Origin: Euleptes europaea
Lineage: Eukaryota > Chordata > Lepidosauria > Squamata > Sphaerodactylidae
Length of the DNA: 64,000 nt
Reading direction: 5' to 3'
Assembly: GCF_029931775.1 (NCBI RefSeq)
Contig: NC_079312.1
Coordinates: 119,658,872 to 119,722,871, forward strand
The notes below the pieces were generated by a model. It was not told the DNA's origin. It ran no database searches and saw only the letters and a list, made by a program, of their open reading frames with translations. Positions 11,282 through 21,979 of the stretch are shown here, in pieces; position 1 is the stretch's first letter; each line of letters starts with the position of its first letter. The translations under genes and the position numbers were made by a program.

Positions 11282-11908
11282 ACACACACACAAGTCCACT
11301 TTATCAGCAGATTATCAGATAACATACTGTATAGAGACTGATGCTTTTTTACAGCTTTCTACACTGATGTGCTGATTTATAAATTGACAAGGTATGTATG
11401 GCCTCATCAGTATATCAGTGTTGCCTAGTAGTGGACAAGGAATGGGAAGACCTGGGTTCAAATTCTCCCTCTGCCATGAAGCTCACTGGGTAACCTTGGG
11501 CCAGTCACACTCTCAGTCTAATCCACAGCACAGAGTCTAATCCACAGCACAGGATTGTTCTCAGGATAAAATAGAGAAGAGAACTGTAGCTTGGATCCAC
11601 TAGTAATTTTCACAGATGGAAGAGTATGGCTTCCCCTCCTCCTGAAGCCCCAAATTCCACCCCAAATGCTGTCCTTGGGGGAAAGAAGGCCCCAGGAACA
11701 GAATGAGAGGGGGTTCAGAGGTCTGGAGCAGATGATTTCTGCAAACGGAAGGAGGGACATTTTTGTGGACTCCCTCCTCCCATTCTAGGAAATTCTCCAT
11801 TGGATCCAAACTCATGAATACTGCCCTGAGTTCCTTGGAGAGAGGGTGGGACAAAAACATCATAAATCAATAAGTATTGCTCACAATATATAAATCAAGA
11901 CACTGTAA

Positions 11909-11909
11909 G

Positions 11910-11940
<31 letters not shown>

Positions 11941-11944
11941 TGTA
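11909..11944 (+). repeat. (GT)n microsatellite
   Basis: About 17 GT units with one interruption. Confidence 0.95.
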
Positions 11945-12153
11945 TAAAGGAATTGTTTAGTTGTTAGTCCTGCTAGTTAGCAGTGCCATTGTAAGAATGC
12001 TTTCCTGGAAGTAAGGATTCTAAATAGACCTGTTTAGGATTTTTCTCGTCTGCTAATCCTCATTACAGTACCAAAACAAAAACCAAAGTGGTATATCTTG
12101 GGAGAAAAGAAATGACCATGTTTTCTTTCTTGTCCTTTCCCCCTTCCTTTACA

Positions 12154-12306
12154 GGAAAGGTCTTTTCTTCTCTCGGCACTCCTTACTTCAAGCATTCTTT
12201 GTCCAGCCAAAGTGAACTATCCATGACAACACAAATAGATTTCTTAACAGTATTAACCATTAATGAAGAAGTTGTCCAAGCAGGCACATATGATGATGCC
12301 CCCTGA
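12154..12306 (+). other. Weak candidate terminal exon of an unknown gene
   Basis: A very strong pyrimidine tract ending in CAG at 12153 is followed by an open frame (KVFSSLGTPYFKHS to AGTYDDAP, stop at 12304-12306) and by a canonical AATAAA at 12538-12543. The protein is not recognised and no partner exon was found, so this may be chance. Confidence 0.2.
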
Positions 12307-12782
12307 AGAGATTGTTGCTGGCACAAATAACTATAATGTGTGTTGAAATTCTTTCCATGCCTTGTTGTGGAACAGAAGAACTGTGCATTAGGGCAGAACT
12401 GCACAAACTAGTGCTCTGCCAATGTATTATTATTGCACCATCTGTACAGGTGCATGTGGAAGAGAGCAATTTCCAGCAATATGGATAATCATACCACACC
12501 ACTGTAAAGCTGCCACAAGAGAGCTTGCATTGATTTAAATAAAGTTTCCGAAACAGGACAGATACAAGCCTTGGCAAAGAAAAATTACCAACTACACAAA
12601 ATTCATCTTTGCAGTCTAAACAAAAAGTATTTAAATAACAATACTTCCTGTACTTGTTTAAAGGCTCTCAGAGAACATTTTATATTTGCTTCACAAAGAA
12701 AATTCAGAGTTTGTGACCATAATGGCAAGGATAGGTCATGCTCAAAAAAAGAAAAAAACCCTCTGTATGGTAGGAACTCCAG

Positions 12783-13098
12783 CGTGAGAGCCAGCGTGGT
12801 GTGGTGGTTAAGAGCGGTGGTTTGGAGTGGTTGGACTCTGATCTGAAGAACTGGGTTTCATTCCCCACTCCTCCACATGAGTGGCGGAGGCTAATCTGGT
12901 GAACTGGATTTGTTTCCCCACTCCGCCACACGAAGCCAGCTGGGTGACCTTGGGCTAGTCACACTTTCTCAGCCCCACCTACCTCACCGGGTGTCTGTTG
13001 TGGGGAGGGAAAGGGAAGGTGATTGTAAGCCGGTTTGATTCTGCCTTAAGTGGTAGAGAAAGTCAGCATATAAAGATCAACTCTTCTTCTTCTACTTG
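12783..13098 (+). mobile_element. tRNA-derived SINE with (CTT)n tail
   Basis: This is a full copy. The A-box region is GTGTGGTGGTTAAGAGCGG, followed by a B-box-like GGGTTTCATTCCCC and the body GTGTCTGTTGTGGGGAGGG. It ends in CAACTCTTCTTCTTC. Confidence 0.85.
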
Positions 13099-13595
13099 GT
13101 ATAACATATGGAAACTGCTTACCATGTAACTGACTCAGTCAAAGCAAAGGTACTCTGTAGCTGAGAATGCTTGCCTCAAGTCACATGTGCTACAGAGGTT
13201 TGTGGCACCCCCAGAACAGGCTACACTGTACAGAGGTACACTATTCAGTAGGAATGTGCATTTAGAAAGTAACTAAAAATCTGAGCTTCATACTTTCTAT
13301 TGATTATGATATCTTTCAGAAGGGTTACAAATCAGAATGAAATTTGCTCCGCCTTGCTGAAATTATTTATTTAGCTGGCCTTTCTCACGAAGACTCAAGA
13401 GTACAGAAAGAGGGGGGGGAAATCATACAGTGTAGGCCATCCAATGAACAATACAATAGGACTAGGAATACAAAATTAAATGGTGATGTGAACAGCAAAC
13501 CGACCAGGCTGACATAGTGCAAGCAGTGCAGGGTGCAGGGTTACAAGGGGATGCAGTACCCACTCTTCACTCCCATATAAAGGGGCCCTTCTGGA

Positions 13596-13804
13596 TAGGG
13601 TTGCCAACCTCCAGGTACTAGCTGGAGATCTCCTGCTATTACAACTGATCTCCAGCCAATAGAGATCAATTCAGATGGAGAAAATGGCTGCTTTGGCCAT
13701 TGAACTATATGGCATTGAAGCCCCTCCCCTCCCCCAACCCCACCCTTCTCAGGCTCCGCCCCAAAAACCTCTTGCCAGTGGTGAAGAGGGACCTGGCAAC
13801 TCTA
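13596..13804 (+). mobile_element. hAT MITE family A, perfect 8-bp TSD
   Basis: TAGGGTTGCCAACC to GGCAACTCTA. It is flanked by CTTCTGGA at 13588-13595 and 13805-13812, identical on both sides. Confidence 0.95.
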
Positions 13805-14674
13805 CTTCTGGACCATTCTGGACCAATTAAGTTCTAATTCAATTACATGAATGCCCTCCTGAACATTTTTGCTTTGCACACTGTTGCTGAATGATAGTAC
13901 TGTGGGTGCCAGCACAATGTCCCTGGTCGCACTCAGCTTTCCATTATCCAGTTCCATCTTGTCCGGCTCTGTCTCCTTCCCCTACACTGGAAAAGAAGGC
14001 AAGGCAAGAAGGAAGTGCCCAAGCAGTCATGTCCAAATAGAATATTTGACTCAGTCCCATGTTCACACTGACACAGTGTCATCCCTGAACTGTCAGATTC
14101 AGATTTATTATTAATACAGCATAAGCCAGTAAAAACAGATGTGTCATTTATAGAAAAGGTAAAAAATTACAACAGTTCAACCAAAAAAACATTCCTAATT
14201 AAAATTTCCAAATAATTTATAATAGACTAAAATTGACCAAATTATTATTTAAACTAATTGCAATTCCCTGAACTGTCCTTCGGTGCACAGTGTCCTCCAC
14301 CACCACCACCCCCACCACGCAAGGTATTAACAGGCTAACTGGCTTGGGGAGGGTCTCATTCTAGATACCTTTACCCTTTGCAGGAACCATTCTAGCTAGC
14401 AGGCATGGTGATAGGAGTAAGCAAATGCCTAGCTTGGGGCAAAGGCTGGTACGGTAGTAGGAAGGCAGGGAAGATACAGGTGAGTGCTAAAATTAGGGTT
14501 GCCAACCTCCAGGTCCTAGCTGGAGATCTCCTGCCATTACAACTGATCGCCAGCCAATAGAGATCAATTCACCTGGAGAAAATGGCCACTTTGGCAATTG
14601 GACTCTATGGCATTGAAGTCCCTCCCCTTTCCAAACCCCACCCTCCTCAGTAGGGTTGCCAACCTCTAGGTAGT

Positions 14675-15564
14675 TAAGCAATCCAATTAACAACTTGTGC
14701 CATATAATAGGAAACCTGAAGATAATGAACAGCTCGTCACCACCACAGTAAAGAAGGGATGCGTGAACACACAAACCGCAAAAAATAAAATACACAGATT
14801 CGGCATTAGGTGGTTTTCCGGCTGCATGATGCACAATTTGTCTTTGAATGCATCAAGAGCAAAATAAGTTCACAATGAGCTGATGAAGCCACCAAAACGT
14901 GATACGACAGGTCTCACATCCTCTATCTGCATTTATTCTACCTCTACTTGATTTTGGATCGCCACCTGGGTCCTTTCTGCACCCGCAGGAGCGCTTCCCC
15001 TCGGTTTCGAGGTCGCCACTTTCTGATTGAACCCGCAATAGGTTTTCCTCGGGTGCTAGACACGCAACTCACACATGGGGTGGCTGCCCATGGACCTTGA
15101 GTTGCGTTGTAATTGGAGTCTGTTTACCGGACCATTTCAGGCTGTATTAAGTCTTTTCTGTTTAAGAGTATCACTCAGTTTTTGGGTTTTGCTTCATGCT
15201 GTATTGTTTGCTTGTTGTTTATAAGTTTGGTATTATAAAAATGGGGCATGAATGTTAAATGCCCAGATAAAATTGGAAATACACCAAGAGTTGTAAGTTT
15301 ATTCAAATTTGAATTGCTATATTATTGTTGGCCCTGACCTGGATGGCCCAGGCTAGCCTGATCTCGTCAGATCTCAGAAGCTAAGCAGGGTCAGCCCTGG
15401 TTAGTATTTGGATGGGAGACCACCAAGGAATACCAGGGTTGCCATACAGAGGAAGGCACTGGCAAAACCACCTCTGTTAGTCTCTTGCCTTGAAAACCCC
15501 ATAAGGGGTCGCCATAAGTCAGCTGCGACTTGACGGCACTTTACACACACACATATTATTGTTG
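14675..15564 (+). mobile_element. Penelope-like retroelement remnant with decayed hammerhead motif
   Basis: It is flanked by a 14-bp duplication AACCTCTAGGTAGT (14661-14674 and 15565-15578). It contains CTGATGA at 14880-14886, and stem I GAG/CTC closes around it. The GAAA box reads AAAA and stem III is partly decayed. Its downstream part ends ATATTATTGTTG, like the ends of the 18.4 and 22 kb copies. The Penelope-like label is inference from the hammerhead, the TSD length and inverted-arm relatives. Confidence 0.6.
15331..15552 (+). mobile_element. 5S rRNA-derived SINE, perfect 12-bp TSD
   Basis: The head follows 5S rRNA closely: GATCTCGTCAGATCTCAGAA, AGCTAAGCAGGGTCAG, TTGGATGGGAGACC, GGAATACC. 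The tail GACTTGACGGCACTTTACAC then (AC)n resembles the Bov-B LINE 3' end, as in the 5S-Sauria SINEs of lizards. TSD ATATTATTGTTG at 15319-15330 and 15553-15564. Confidence 0.93.
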
Positions 15565-15770
15565 AACCTCTAGGTAGTAGCTGGAGAGCTCCTGCTATTA
15601 CAACTGATCTCCAGCAGATAGAGATCAGTTCACCTGAAGAAAATGGCCGCTTTGGCAATTGGACTCTATGGCATTGAGGTCCCTCCCCTTCCCAAACCCC
15701 TCCACCCCAAAACCTCCCACCGGTAGTGAAGAGGGACCTGGCAACCCTGCTCCTCAGCCTCTGCCTCAGC

Positions 15771-17086
15771 AGATATTTCTTTCTTCCTCCTGCGGTGGAG
15801 GATGGCAGAAATTGATACAGAAGGCTGCTGTAGGTCCTCAACTTATTTCTTTGAACCAGACAACTTCGGTTTCCTTGATAGGCTAGGGCCATATGGAACT
15901 AAGTTTTTTGTTCAATTAACAAAAAGCAAACATATACTATTCCACCCTATGGAAGCCAAGGCTTTTTAAAAAATGTATTGGCACCAAACTCTGCAGTACA
16001 TGTTATTATTTTTGTGCATGTTAGGAGATGCAACACAGCTGTGTTTTTCTAATTAGGGCTTTGTGTCTCTTGACTTTTTTCTTATTCAAGGTGGCAGGAA
16101 ACAGAATCAGAGAAATTGGTCTCGGGTTTTGCGAGAGGCTAGCCTGACCTGCCCACACTAATACTTCAATGAGCTGTTTAAACACTGGAAGAAAGTACTT
16201 TTGAAAGAAAAAGGCCTGGGGCAGAAAGTAACCTTTGAATCCACTCATCTTCCCACAAGCAGGCTGGTTGGAGCATGCAGATGTTTTATTGGAGACAGAG
16301 AACTGCAGTCAAAGTTGTGCGCTGAAGGGTTTTTAGTGGAAACACATGGGACAAGAAGAGGAGCTGATGCTGGGATGGAAGAATATTTTATACCCAGTAA
16401 AATGTCTTGTGTAAAATCCACTGTTAAATCACACATTGCTGGGGACAGCCGGTGGTTGCGTCTTTGGCTCTGCAACATGCTTAGCCGTTAAGAAGCATTG
16501 CTGCCGAATTCAGAAGCATGATGGAAGTGACTAATCATATTCAAGACGACTGCTTGTTAAAAGGGGGAGTAATTTTTCATTTAACAAGTTTAAAAGAAAT
16601 ATCAGACACACTAAGCTGTGCAAAAGTTGCACATATTCGGTGCTAAATAAAAACATGCCTACAAGCATATTTATCCGATTATTTTAAGAGAGATTTGCAC
16701 ACCATAAACCTTCTTCCCATTTTTGTCTGGTTGCTTTAACTTTCAGATTTTCACCATTTCCCAGTTAAGATGTAGACAAAAAAGAAATACAATACAGGAT
16801 GGGATGGGATGGGATGGGGGTCCTATGACTACTTTTTGCGGAGTGAGGAGCCTTGATCTGGTGGAAAACTCCTTGTGATCCCAGGCTTCTAGCAGAACAG
16901 CGCTGATTCACTATGTTTTAAATATATTTTTTCTATGACTATATTTCAACCTTTTAAAAACCTCAATTCTGATCAGCTCTAAATAAGGGGGAAAGTACAA
17001 AAAGGGAAATCTGTAGATCTAGAAATACAGGCTTGGTGGCCAGGGTGTGTTTTTTTCTCTGTGTATAAGTAATATAAGTACCACTT
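15771..17086. other. No recognised gene
   Basis: Unique-looking sequence; frames of 75-96 codons here match nothing that I know. 13100-13587 and 13813-14492 are likewise empty to my reading. Confidence 0.4.
16798..16818 (+). repeat. (GGGAT)n short tandem repeat
   Basis: Four GGGAT units. Confidence 0.9.
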
Positions 17087-17310
17087 AGGGTTCCCAGGGC
17101 TCCAGCTACAACAGGACGCCTCCCACTTGTTGCCCACCACAACAGCAGTGCCATTACCTGGTTTTACCATAGAGTTTCCAGTGATTCCTAGAGCAGCGTG
17201 CCATCACAATCAGGTTTTCCCCAGAAGTGACATCATGGCTCACGGGACACCATGGGCCCCCCATGTCCCCACCCCCAAGCTTCCACTGGTTCTCAAGCAC
17301 AGCCTGGCAG
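17087..17310. repeat. Old MITE-like repeat, family with CCAGTGATTCCTAGAG core
   Basis: It shares TTTCCAGTGATTCCTAGAG, a GTTTTACCATAG block and a GACATCA block with about 31100-31405, and more loosely with 39660-39925. Ends resemble CTGGCAGCCTTA. Class uncertain. Confidence 0.45.
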
Positions 17311-17855
17311 CCTTACTATCTCTCAATTTTCTTCATGTGTAATTCAAAAGCCTGCATATTACTTTACAATTGATCCATCAATGAAAATGTTCTCCAGACT
17401 TACCATTCTCTTTGATGTAAACCATGAGAAGAAAAATGGAGAGGGGGGAACTGCCAGGAGGCACAGAAGACAATACTCAAATTATGGGTAGAAAGTAGGG
17501 GTCCTTAATGCATTATGGCCAAATAATGCCTCTTCTAAAACCAATAGTTGAAGGAAGCTTAAAAAAACAAAAACATAAGGACTTATTCCCTTCTCCCCCA
17601 GAGTCTCTGCAGTAGTTTACTAGTAGTTTACTAATCTAAAAGCATGGCCTCTGACTTGCCCTTGTCCCAGGTGTGTGGATGCTGGCTGTGGTTACTCCTT
17701 ACTGGGATAATAGCACTCAGCATATGTTCAAAGTCACTCTTGTTTGCTACATACCTTCTAGGAGCTATTGGCCAAATTCATGGAGGGCAGGTGGCTAGTT
17801 ATTAGCCATGATTATAGAACCTCCATGTTGACAGGATATATCTTTGAGTTCAGAA

Positions 17856-18056
17856 TAGGGTTGCCAACCTGCGGGTACTATCTGGAGATCTTCTGCCATT
17901 ACAACTGATCGCCAGCCGATAGAGATCAGTTCATCTGGAGAAAATGGCCGCTTTGGCAATTCGACTCTACGGCATGGAAGTCCCTCCACGCCCCAAACCC
18001 TCAGGCTCTGCCCCCCAAATCTCCAGGCATTTCTCAACCCGGAGCTGGCAAGCCTA
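17856..18056 (+). mobile_element. hAT MITE family A, alternative 3'-end subfamily
   Basis: The body is family A, but the 3' end reads CTCCAGGCATTTCTCAACCC then GGAGCTGGCAAGCCTA instead of the GAGGGACCTGGCAACC end. Confidence 0.85.
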
Positions 18057-18410
18057 GCTCAGTACCAGGCCCTAAGGGCAAACAACGGGGGCTTGCCATA
18101 CCTTTATATGTGTTTCTTGTAAGCATTTGAAGACCTTCGGTTGAACATTGCTGGAGGTGAACGCTAGACTAGATGAAACTTTGCTTTGACCTCGGATTTG
18201 CGCACTCAACAGAATCATATTGTGCGGTTTTGCCTTGACTGTACCAGCCAGACTGCAGGCGCTCCTCTACAAAAAAAACATCTCCTGCACATAGAAAATT
18301 AACACAGAAAAATGTTTTAGGCTGACTGGTTCAAACTGAATTTGGTAACGTAAAAGGAGAGGGGGAAGCAGACACCCCCCTCTCTCTCTAGGGTTGCCAG
18401 GTCCCTCTTC

Positions 18411-18836
18411 TACATCCTCATACGCGCTTTGGAATTCCCGATAGACGCATTCTCTTGCTGACGGTCATTTGGACAACCTGACTGTTATTCATTGCATGGA
18501 AGCCTTTGGTTGCTTAACAAGAACATAAAACATTGTTCAACAGAGCTGATGAAAGCCTTGAAACGTGCACCAACGACTAGTCACACGTTCTCTTTTTAGT
18601 TGAATTGATTTATTGACTTTGGGACCCCTCATATATTACACATTGGAACGGACGTTTTCCGCTGACCTGAGGTTTCTTGCTACCATAACGTGGAGTTGTT
18701 TATCCACATGTTGTATGGATTTTGAGTTTGTGATTTAACTGTTGATTTCACATTTGTTGTTGCATGAAGTAATGCCTTTATTATAATTTTTCATATATAT
18801 TTACCAGTTGGTGTTTATTATTGAGCCTCCGTGCTG
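18411..18836 (+). mobile_element. Penelope-like retroelement remnant
   Basis: Its 3' part, ATTATTGAGCCTCCGTGCTG, matches the end of the 22 kb element. It abuts the same MITE site (ACTACCTGGCAGTT at 18837-18850). A block near 18425-18475 (GAATTCCCGATAGACGCATT) matches 22.44-22.49 kb, but in the opposite orientation relative to the hammerhead. Confidence 0.6.
18536..18604 (+). ncRNA. Hammerhead ribozyme motif, type I, closed stem III
   Basis: The core is CTGATGA (18546-18552), a minimal stem II AAGCCTT, then GAAA (18560-18563). Stem III is ACGTG (18563-18567) with CACGT (18584-18588), followed by T17; the predicted cleavage is after 18589. Stem I is AGAG (18542-18545) with CTCT (18590-18593), then a 5-nt bulge and TTCAAC (18536-18541) with GTTGAA (18599-18604). 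All invariant core bases are present. The one-nucleotide stem II loop is tight, so activity is uncertain. Confidence 0.75.
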
Positions 18837-19352
18837 ACTACCTGGCAGTTGGCAACCCTGCCGCTCTCACACACACACTGTGGCTCTGGTTGGAGCATGC
18901 TTCGATTGGCCATGTGGCAAAACCTATTGTGGAGCACGCTTCAGCCTTGAACCAGAGTGCAGTAATGAGTGAAAGGTATTTGCTTCGCCTCTCGTTGCGG
19001 CTGCCTGGGTGGCTTCCGCTTTGTAGATGAAAACGAGGAGTTGGCTGGTCTCAGTCCAGCTGCAAATTAATGTTAGGAAATGATGGCTTTAATGTTCAGA
19101 CGCATCACAGCATGAGGTGCTGCTAGACTGTCATTCCAGAAGCAGGAGGCTCTGCGGGGTAGTGTGGAAAGGAGAGGCCCCACAGCTATCTGGTTTCCTG
19201 TAAAACTGGGAGTAATAATAACAGGGAGCTGTGTCAGAGGTTGAACTATGCTTGTGTCCATATTGATTCCACAAGTTGAACAGAGGGAGAATGTACAGTC
19301 ACTTTACTCCCATCCCTACCATCACCATATGTGAGGGATGACAAAGTGTGCT

Positions 19353-19457
19353 CCTTCCAAAGCAGCCATTTTCCCCAGGTGAACTGATCTCTGTCACCTG
19401 GAGAACAGTTGTAATCCCAGTAGATCTTCAGCCACTAGGTGGAGGTTGGCAACCTAA
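19353..19457 (-). mobile_element. hAT MITE family A/B fragment, antisense
   Basis: CCATTTTCCCCAGGTGAACT through GTGGAGGTTGGCAACC. Half length, diverged. Confidence 0.6.
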
Positions 19458-19584
19458 CCATTTAAAAAGATATCTCTAAAATCTCCACGAAAGGTAAATA
19501 GGGACAAAATAGGGGCAGTGATTTACCAGGGATAGGAACCCCAAAACAAGACTCCCCCTGATAAATTTGGATACTAAAAGTGAA

Positions 19585-19787
19585 TGTGAACACACGAAAC
19601 TGCCTTATTCTGAACCAGACCCTTGGTCCATCGAAGTCAGACTAACAGCGGCTCTCCAGGGTCTCCCCGCCAGGGGTCTTTCACATCACCTACTTCTTTA
19701 GTCCCTTTAACTGGAGATGCTGGGGATTGAAGCTGGGACCTTCTGCATGCCAAGCAGATACTCTACCACTGAACCACAGCCCCTCCC
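19585..19787 (-). mobile_element. tRNA-Ala-derived SINE, antisense
   Basis: Complement of the family. It ends at CTCTACCACTGAACCACAGC (A box) and contains CTTTCACATCACCTACTT. Confidence 0.85.
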
Positions 19788-20411
19788 TTAAATGTGATTG
19801 GGACAGGACAGCTATTAACACCACCCTTCTAAGGATGAATGGAGACCAGGGAATAATCTGCTTCCATTTTGCATCTAAAATGGCTCAGTTGCAAATGTGG
19901 ATTGTATTTTTCTCAGCAACGTGTCTTCAAGTTGGAGAAAATTAGTCCCAAGAGTGTGTGTTTAAGACAGCATGCGACATAACTTTTCTAACCTTGCAAT
20001 AAATCTCAATCTAGCTCAGTAAACCTTTGGAAGGTCTCATGGATTTTCCAGCTAAAGCCTGGTCTAGGACACTCTCTCCGCACCGTGGCTGCACGTCTGG
20101 CTCGTCGCTGGAAGTCAGCTTTGATTGCATTGCTGAATAACATAAATAAATAAAACCCTGGAGCTCTTTATTAATAATAAAGGAGCACTGAAACAGGGAC
20201 CTTCACAGAACGGTCTGTAAAGATTCCTTTGCAGCAGCAGGAGATTAAAATGTATTTATTGCTAAAAGAAAAGAGATAGGCTTGGTCTCAAGGAAGAGAG
20301 GAGCAAAGAATAGAGAAAGTCCAGGCTAGGTATGAAAGAGCCTCTGCTGGGCGAGGGTTTTTCTTGTTTGGGTTCTATCACTGCATTCTTGAATAGAATG
20401 CCTGCACTGGG

Positions 20412-20643
20412 CTTAGGAGGCAACGCGGCGGCGCTGCCTCCTAAGGCCCCGCCGAAACCTCCTCTCGGCGCAAAAAAATCTGTGCAACCCACATAGGGTT
20501 GCACCGGAGATATGCCACCTAAAAGGTGGTGTATCTCGCCAGGAAAAAAAGATGCGTTCCTGGGCCGTAATGACTTCAGAGGCCGCCTAAAGGCAGCCCT
20601 GCCCCCAGCACGGCATTGTAACACCCCGGGAATGCCTCCCGGG
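20412..20643. repeat. Chain of strong hairpins, GC-rich
   Basis: There are four separate hairpins: 20412-20445 (CTTAGGAGGCA/TGCCTCCTAAG), 20482-20504 (GTGCAACCC/GGGTTGCAC), 20507-20537 (GAGATA..CCACCT/AGGTGG..TATCTC) and 20625-20643 (CCCGGGA/TCCCGGG). Not assigned to a known element. Confidence 0.7.
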
Positions 20644-20695
20644 ATGCCGCCGCAGGCTTTGCTGGCGTTCGGACGCTGGTGGAAGGCTCCGGCGG

Positions 20696-20891
20696 CCAGG
20701 TCCCTCTTCGCCACTGGCAGGAGGTTTTTGGGGTGGAGCCTGAGGAGGGCAGGGTTTGGGGAGGGACTTCAATGCCATAGAGTCCAATGGCCAAAGCGGC
20801 CATTTTCTCCAGATGAACTGATCTCTATCGGCTGGAGATCAGTTGTAATAGCAGGAAATCTCCAGCTAGTACCTGGAGGTTGGCAACCTTA
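20696..20891 (-). mobile_element. hAT MITE family A, antisense, 5' terminus lost
   Basis: CCAGGTCCCTCTTCGCC to GAGGTTGGCAACCTTA. The left terminal repeat is missing where the GC-rich hairpin block abuts it. Confidence 0.8.
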
Positions 20892-21979
20892 ACATATATG
20901 CATATATGTATTATAGTGACCATATGTAAAGAAAATTAGGGTTCTTTTATAGAGCAGAGGAGGATTTTTTTTTTTTGACAACTGCAGTGCTTGTCACAAC
21001 CTTCACCTTCCAAAATTCCCTCTTATGCAAAAATATTAAAGGTTAAGGAGACCTGGTCTCTTTTCCATCTGGGCCCCTTTTGCACACTGGATATACATGA
21101 GAGATACACAGAGATCCTCTGCATTCTCTCATGCATCCCTCTCTCATGCACATACATGGTTATCTGCTTTGTGGCCTGCCATAGCACAACCCTGTATCCC
21201 AAAGGCTATCTTTCAGACTGTCAGTGTTATCTTCTCTCCTTAACAGAGCTCTGTTGGCCTACTACTCAGGGTGTTTCACATGTGCTAAGAAAAAGAAAGT
21301 GGCAGGAAATCCTGCAACTGTGTAAACTGTAAAGCTTATAGGGAAATGTGCAACGTGCTCGGTATCTATTTGCCATGAGGGAGAGAGGCCAAAGGGAACA
21401 GCAGGACAGGAAAGGGAAGGCACAATAATTATTGGATGTATTTATTTCATTAGGAATGAACATCCTGCCTTAAAGTGCCAAAAACGGACTCTCCGGGCAG
21501 CTTGCAAATAGTTAAAACGTGCAGTAAAAAAGGAGTAAAAACAGAGCAGCCATATGAAAGACATTATTTTAAAACACTGGGACAGCACAACCAACAAACA
21601 TCCAGCGTGATGTCCAAATATGGGTTGCCCTTGGATTTCCTTTCACTCACATAGTGTGTAGCTTGTTATGTTTCCTCTGGAATATTTGTCCCTGTCCAGA
21701 CTTGCACCATGACATCCCTTTAGCTTACTGATGCCTTGACCCCGTTGCCTGCACAGCTTCCTTCCATACAGCACACACCGCTAGGGTTGCCAGCTCTGGG
21801 TTGGGAAACGCCTGGAGGTTTTTGGGTGGAGCCTGAGGAGGGCGGGGTTTGGGGAGTAAAGGGACTTCAATGCCCTAGAGTCCAATTGCCAAAGTGGCCA
21901 TTTTCTCCAGGGAAACTGATCTCTATCGGATGGAGATCAGTTTTAATAGTAGGAAATCTCCAGCTAGTACCTGGAGGTT

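Larger units (their letters stand above)
14651..15749 (+). mobile_element. Inner hAT MITE family A copy carrying a retroelement insertion
   Basis: TAGGGTTGCCAACCTCTAGG starts at 14651 and GGCAACCCTG ends at 15749. The MITE is interrupted by 14675-15564. Its perfect 8-bp TSD (CTCCTCAG) shows that it landed in the outer MITE. Confidence 0.9.
14493..15770 (+). mobile_element. Outer hAT MITE family A copy, split by a second copy
   Basis: The left part (14493-14650) runs to CCTCCTCAG. CTCCTCAG is then duplicated at 14643-14650 and 15750-15757 around the inserted second MITE (14651-15749). The remainder after 15758 is short and decayed. Confidence 0.85.
18389..18860 (-). mobile_element. hAT MITE family A ends enclosing a retroelement
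   Basis: On the left is the MITE 3' terminus (TAGGGTTGCCAGGTCCCTC, antisense); on the right is the MITE 5' terminus (CAGTTGGCAACCCTG). The middle of the MITE is absent and replaced by 18411-18836. Confidence 0.7.
18861..21781. other. Intergenic remainder between repeats
   Basis: Outside the MITE, SINE and hairpin features listed separately, 18861-19352, 19788-20411 and 20892-21781 show nothing that I can name. Confidence 0.4.

Noticed and set aside
15331-15450. 5S rRNA gene
   Set aside because: It diverges from 5S after ~90 nt, has a SINE tail and target duplications, and recurs at 36.95 kb.
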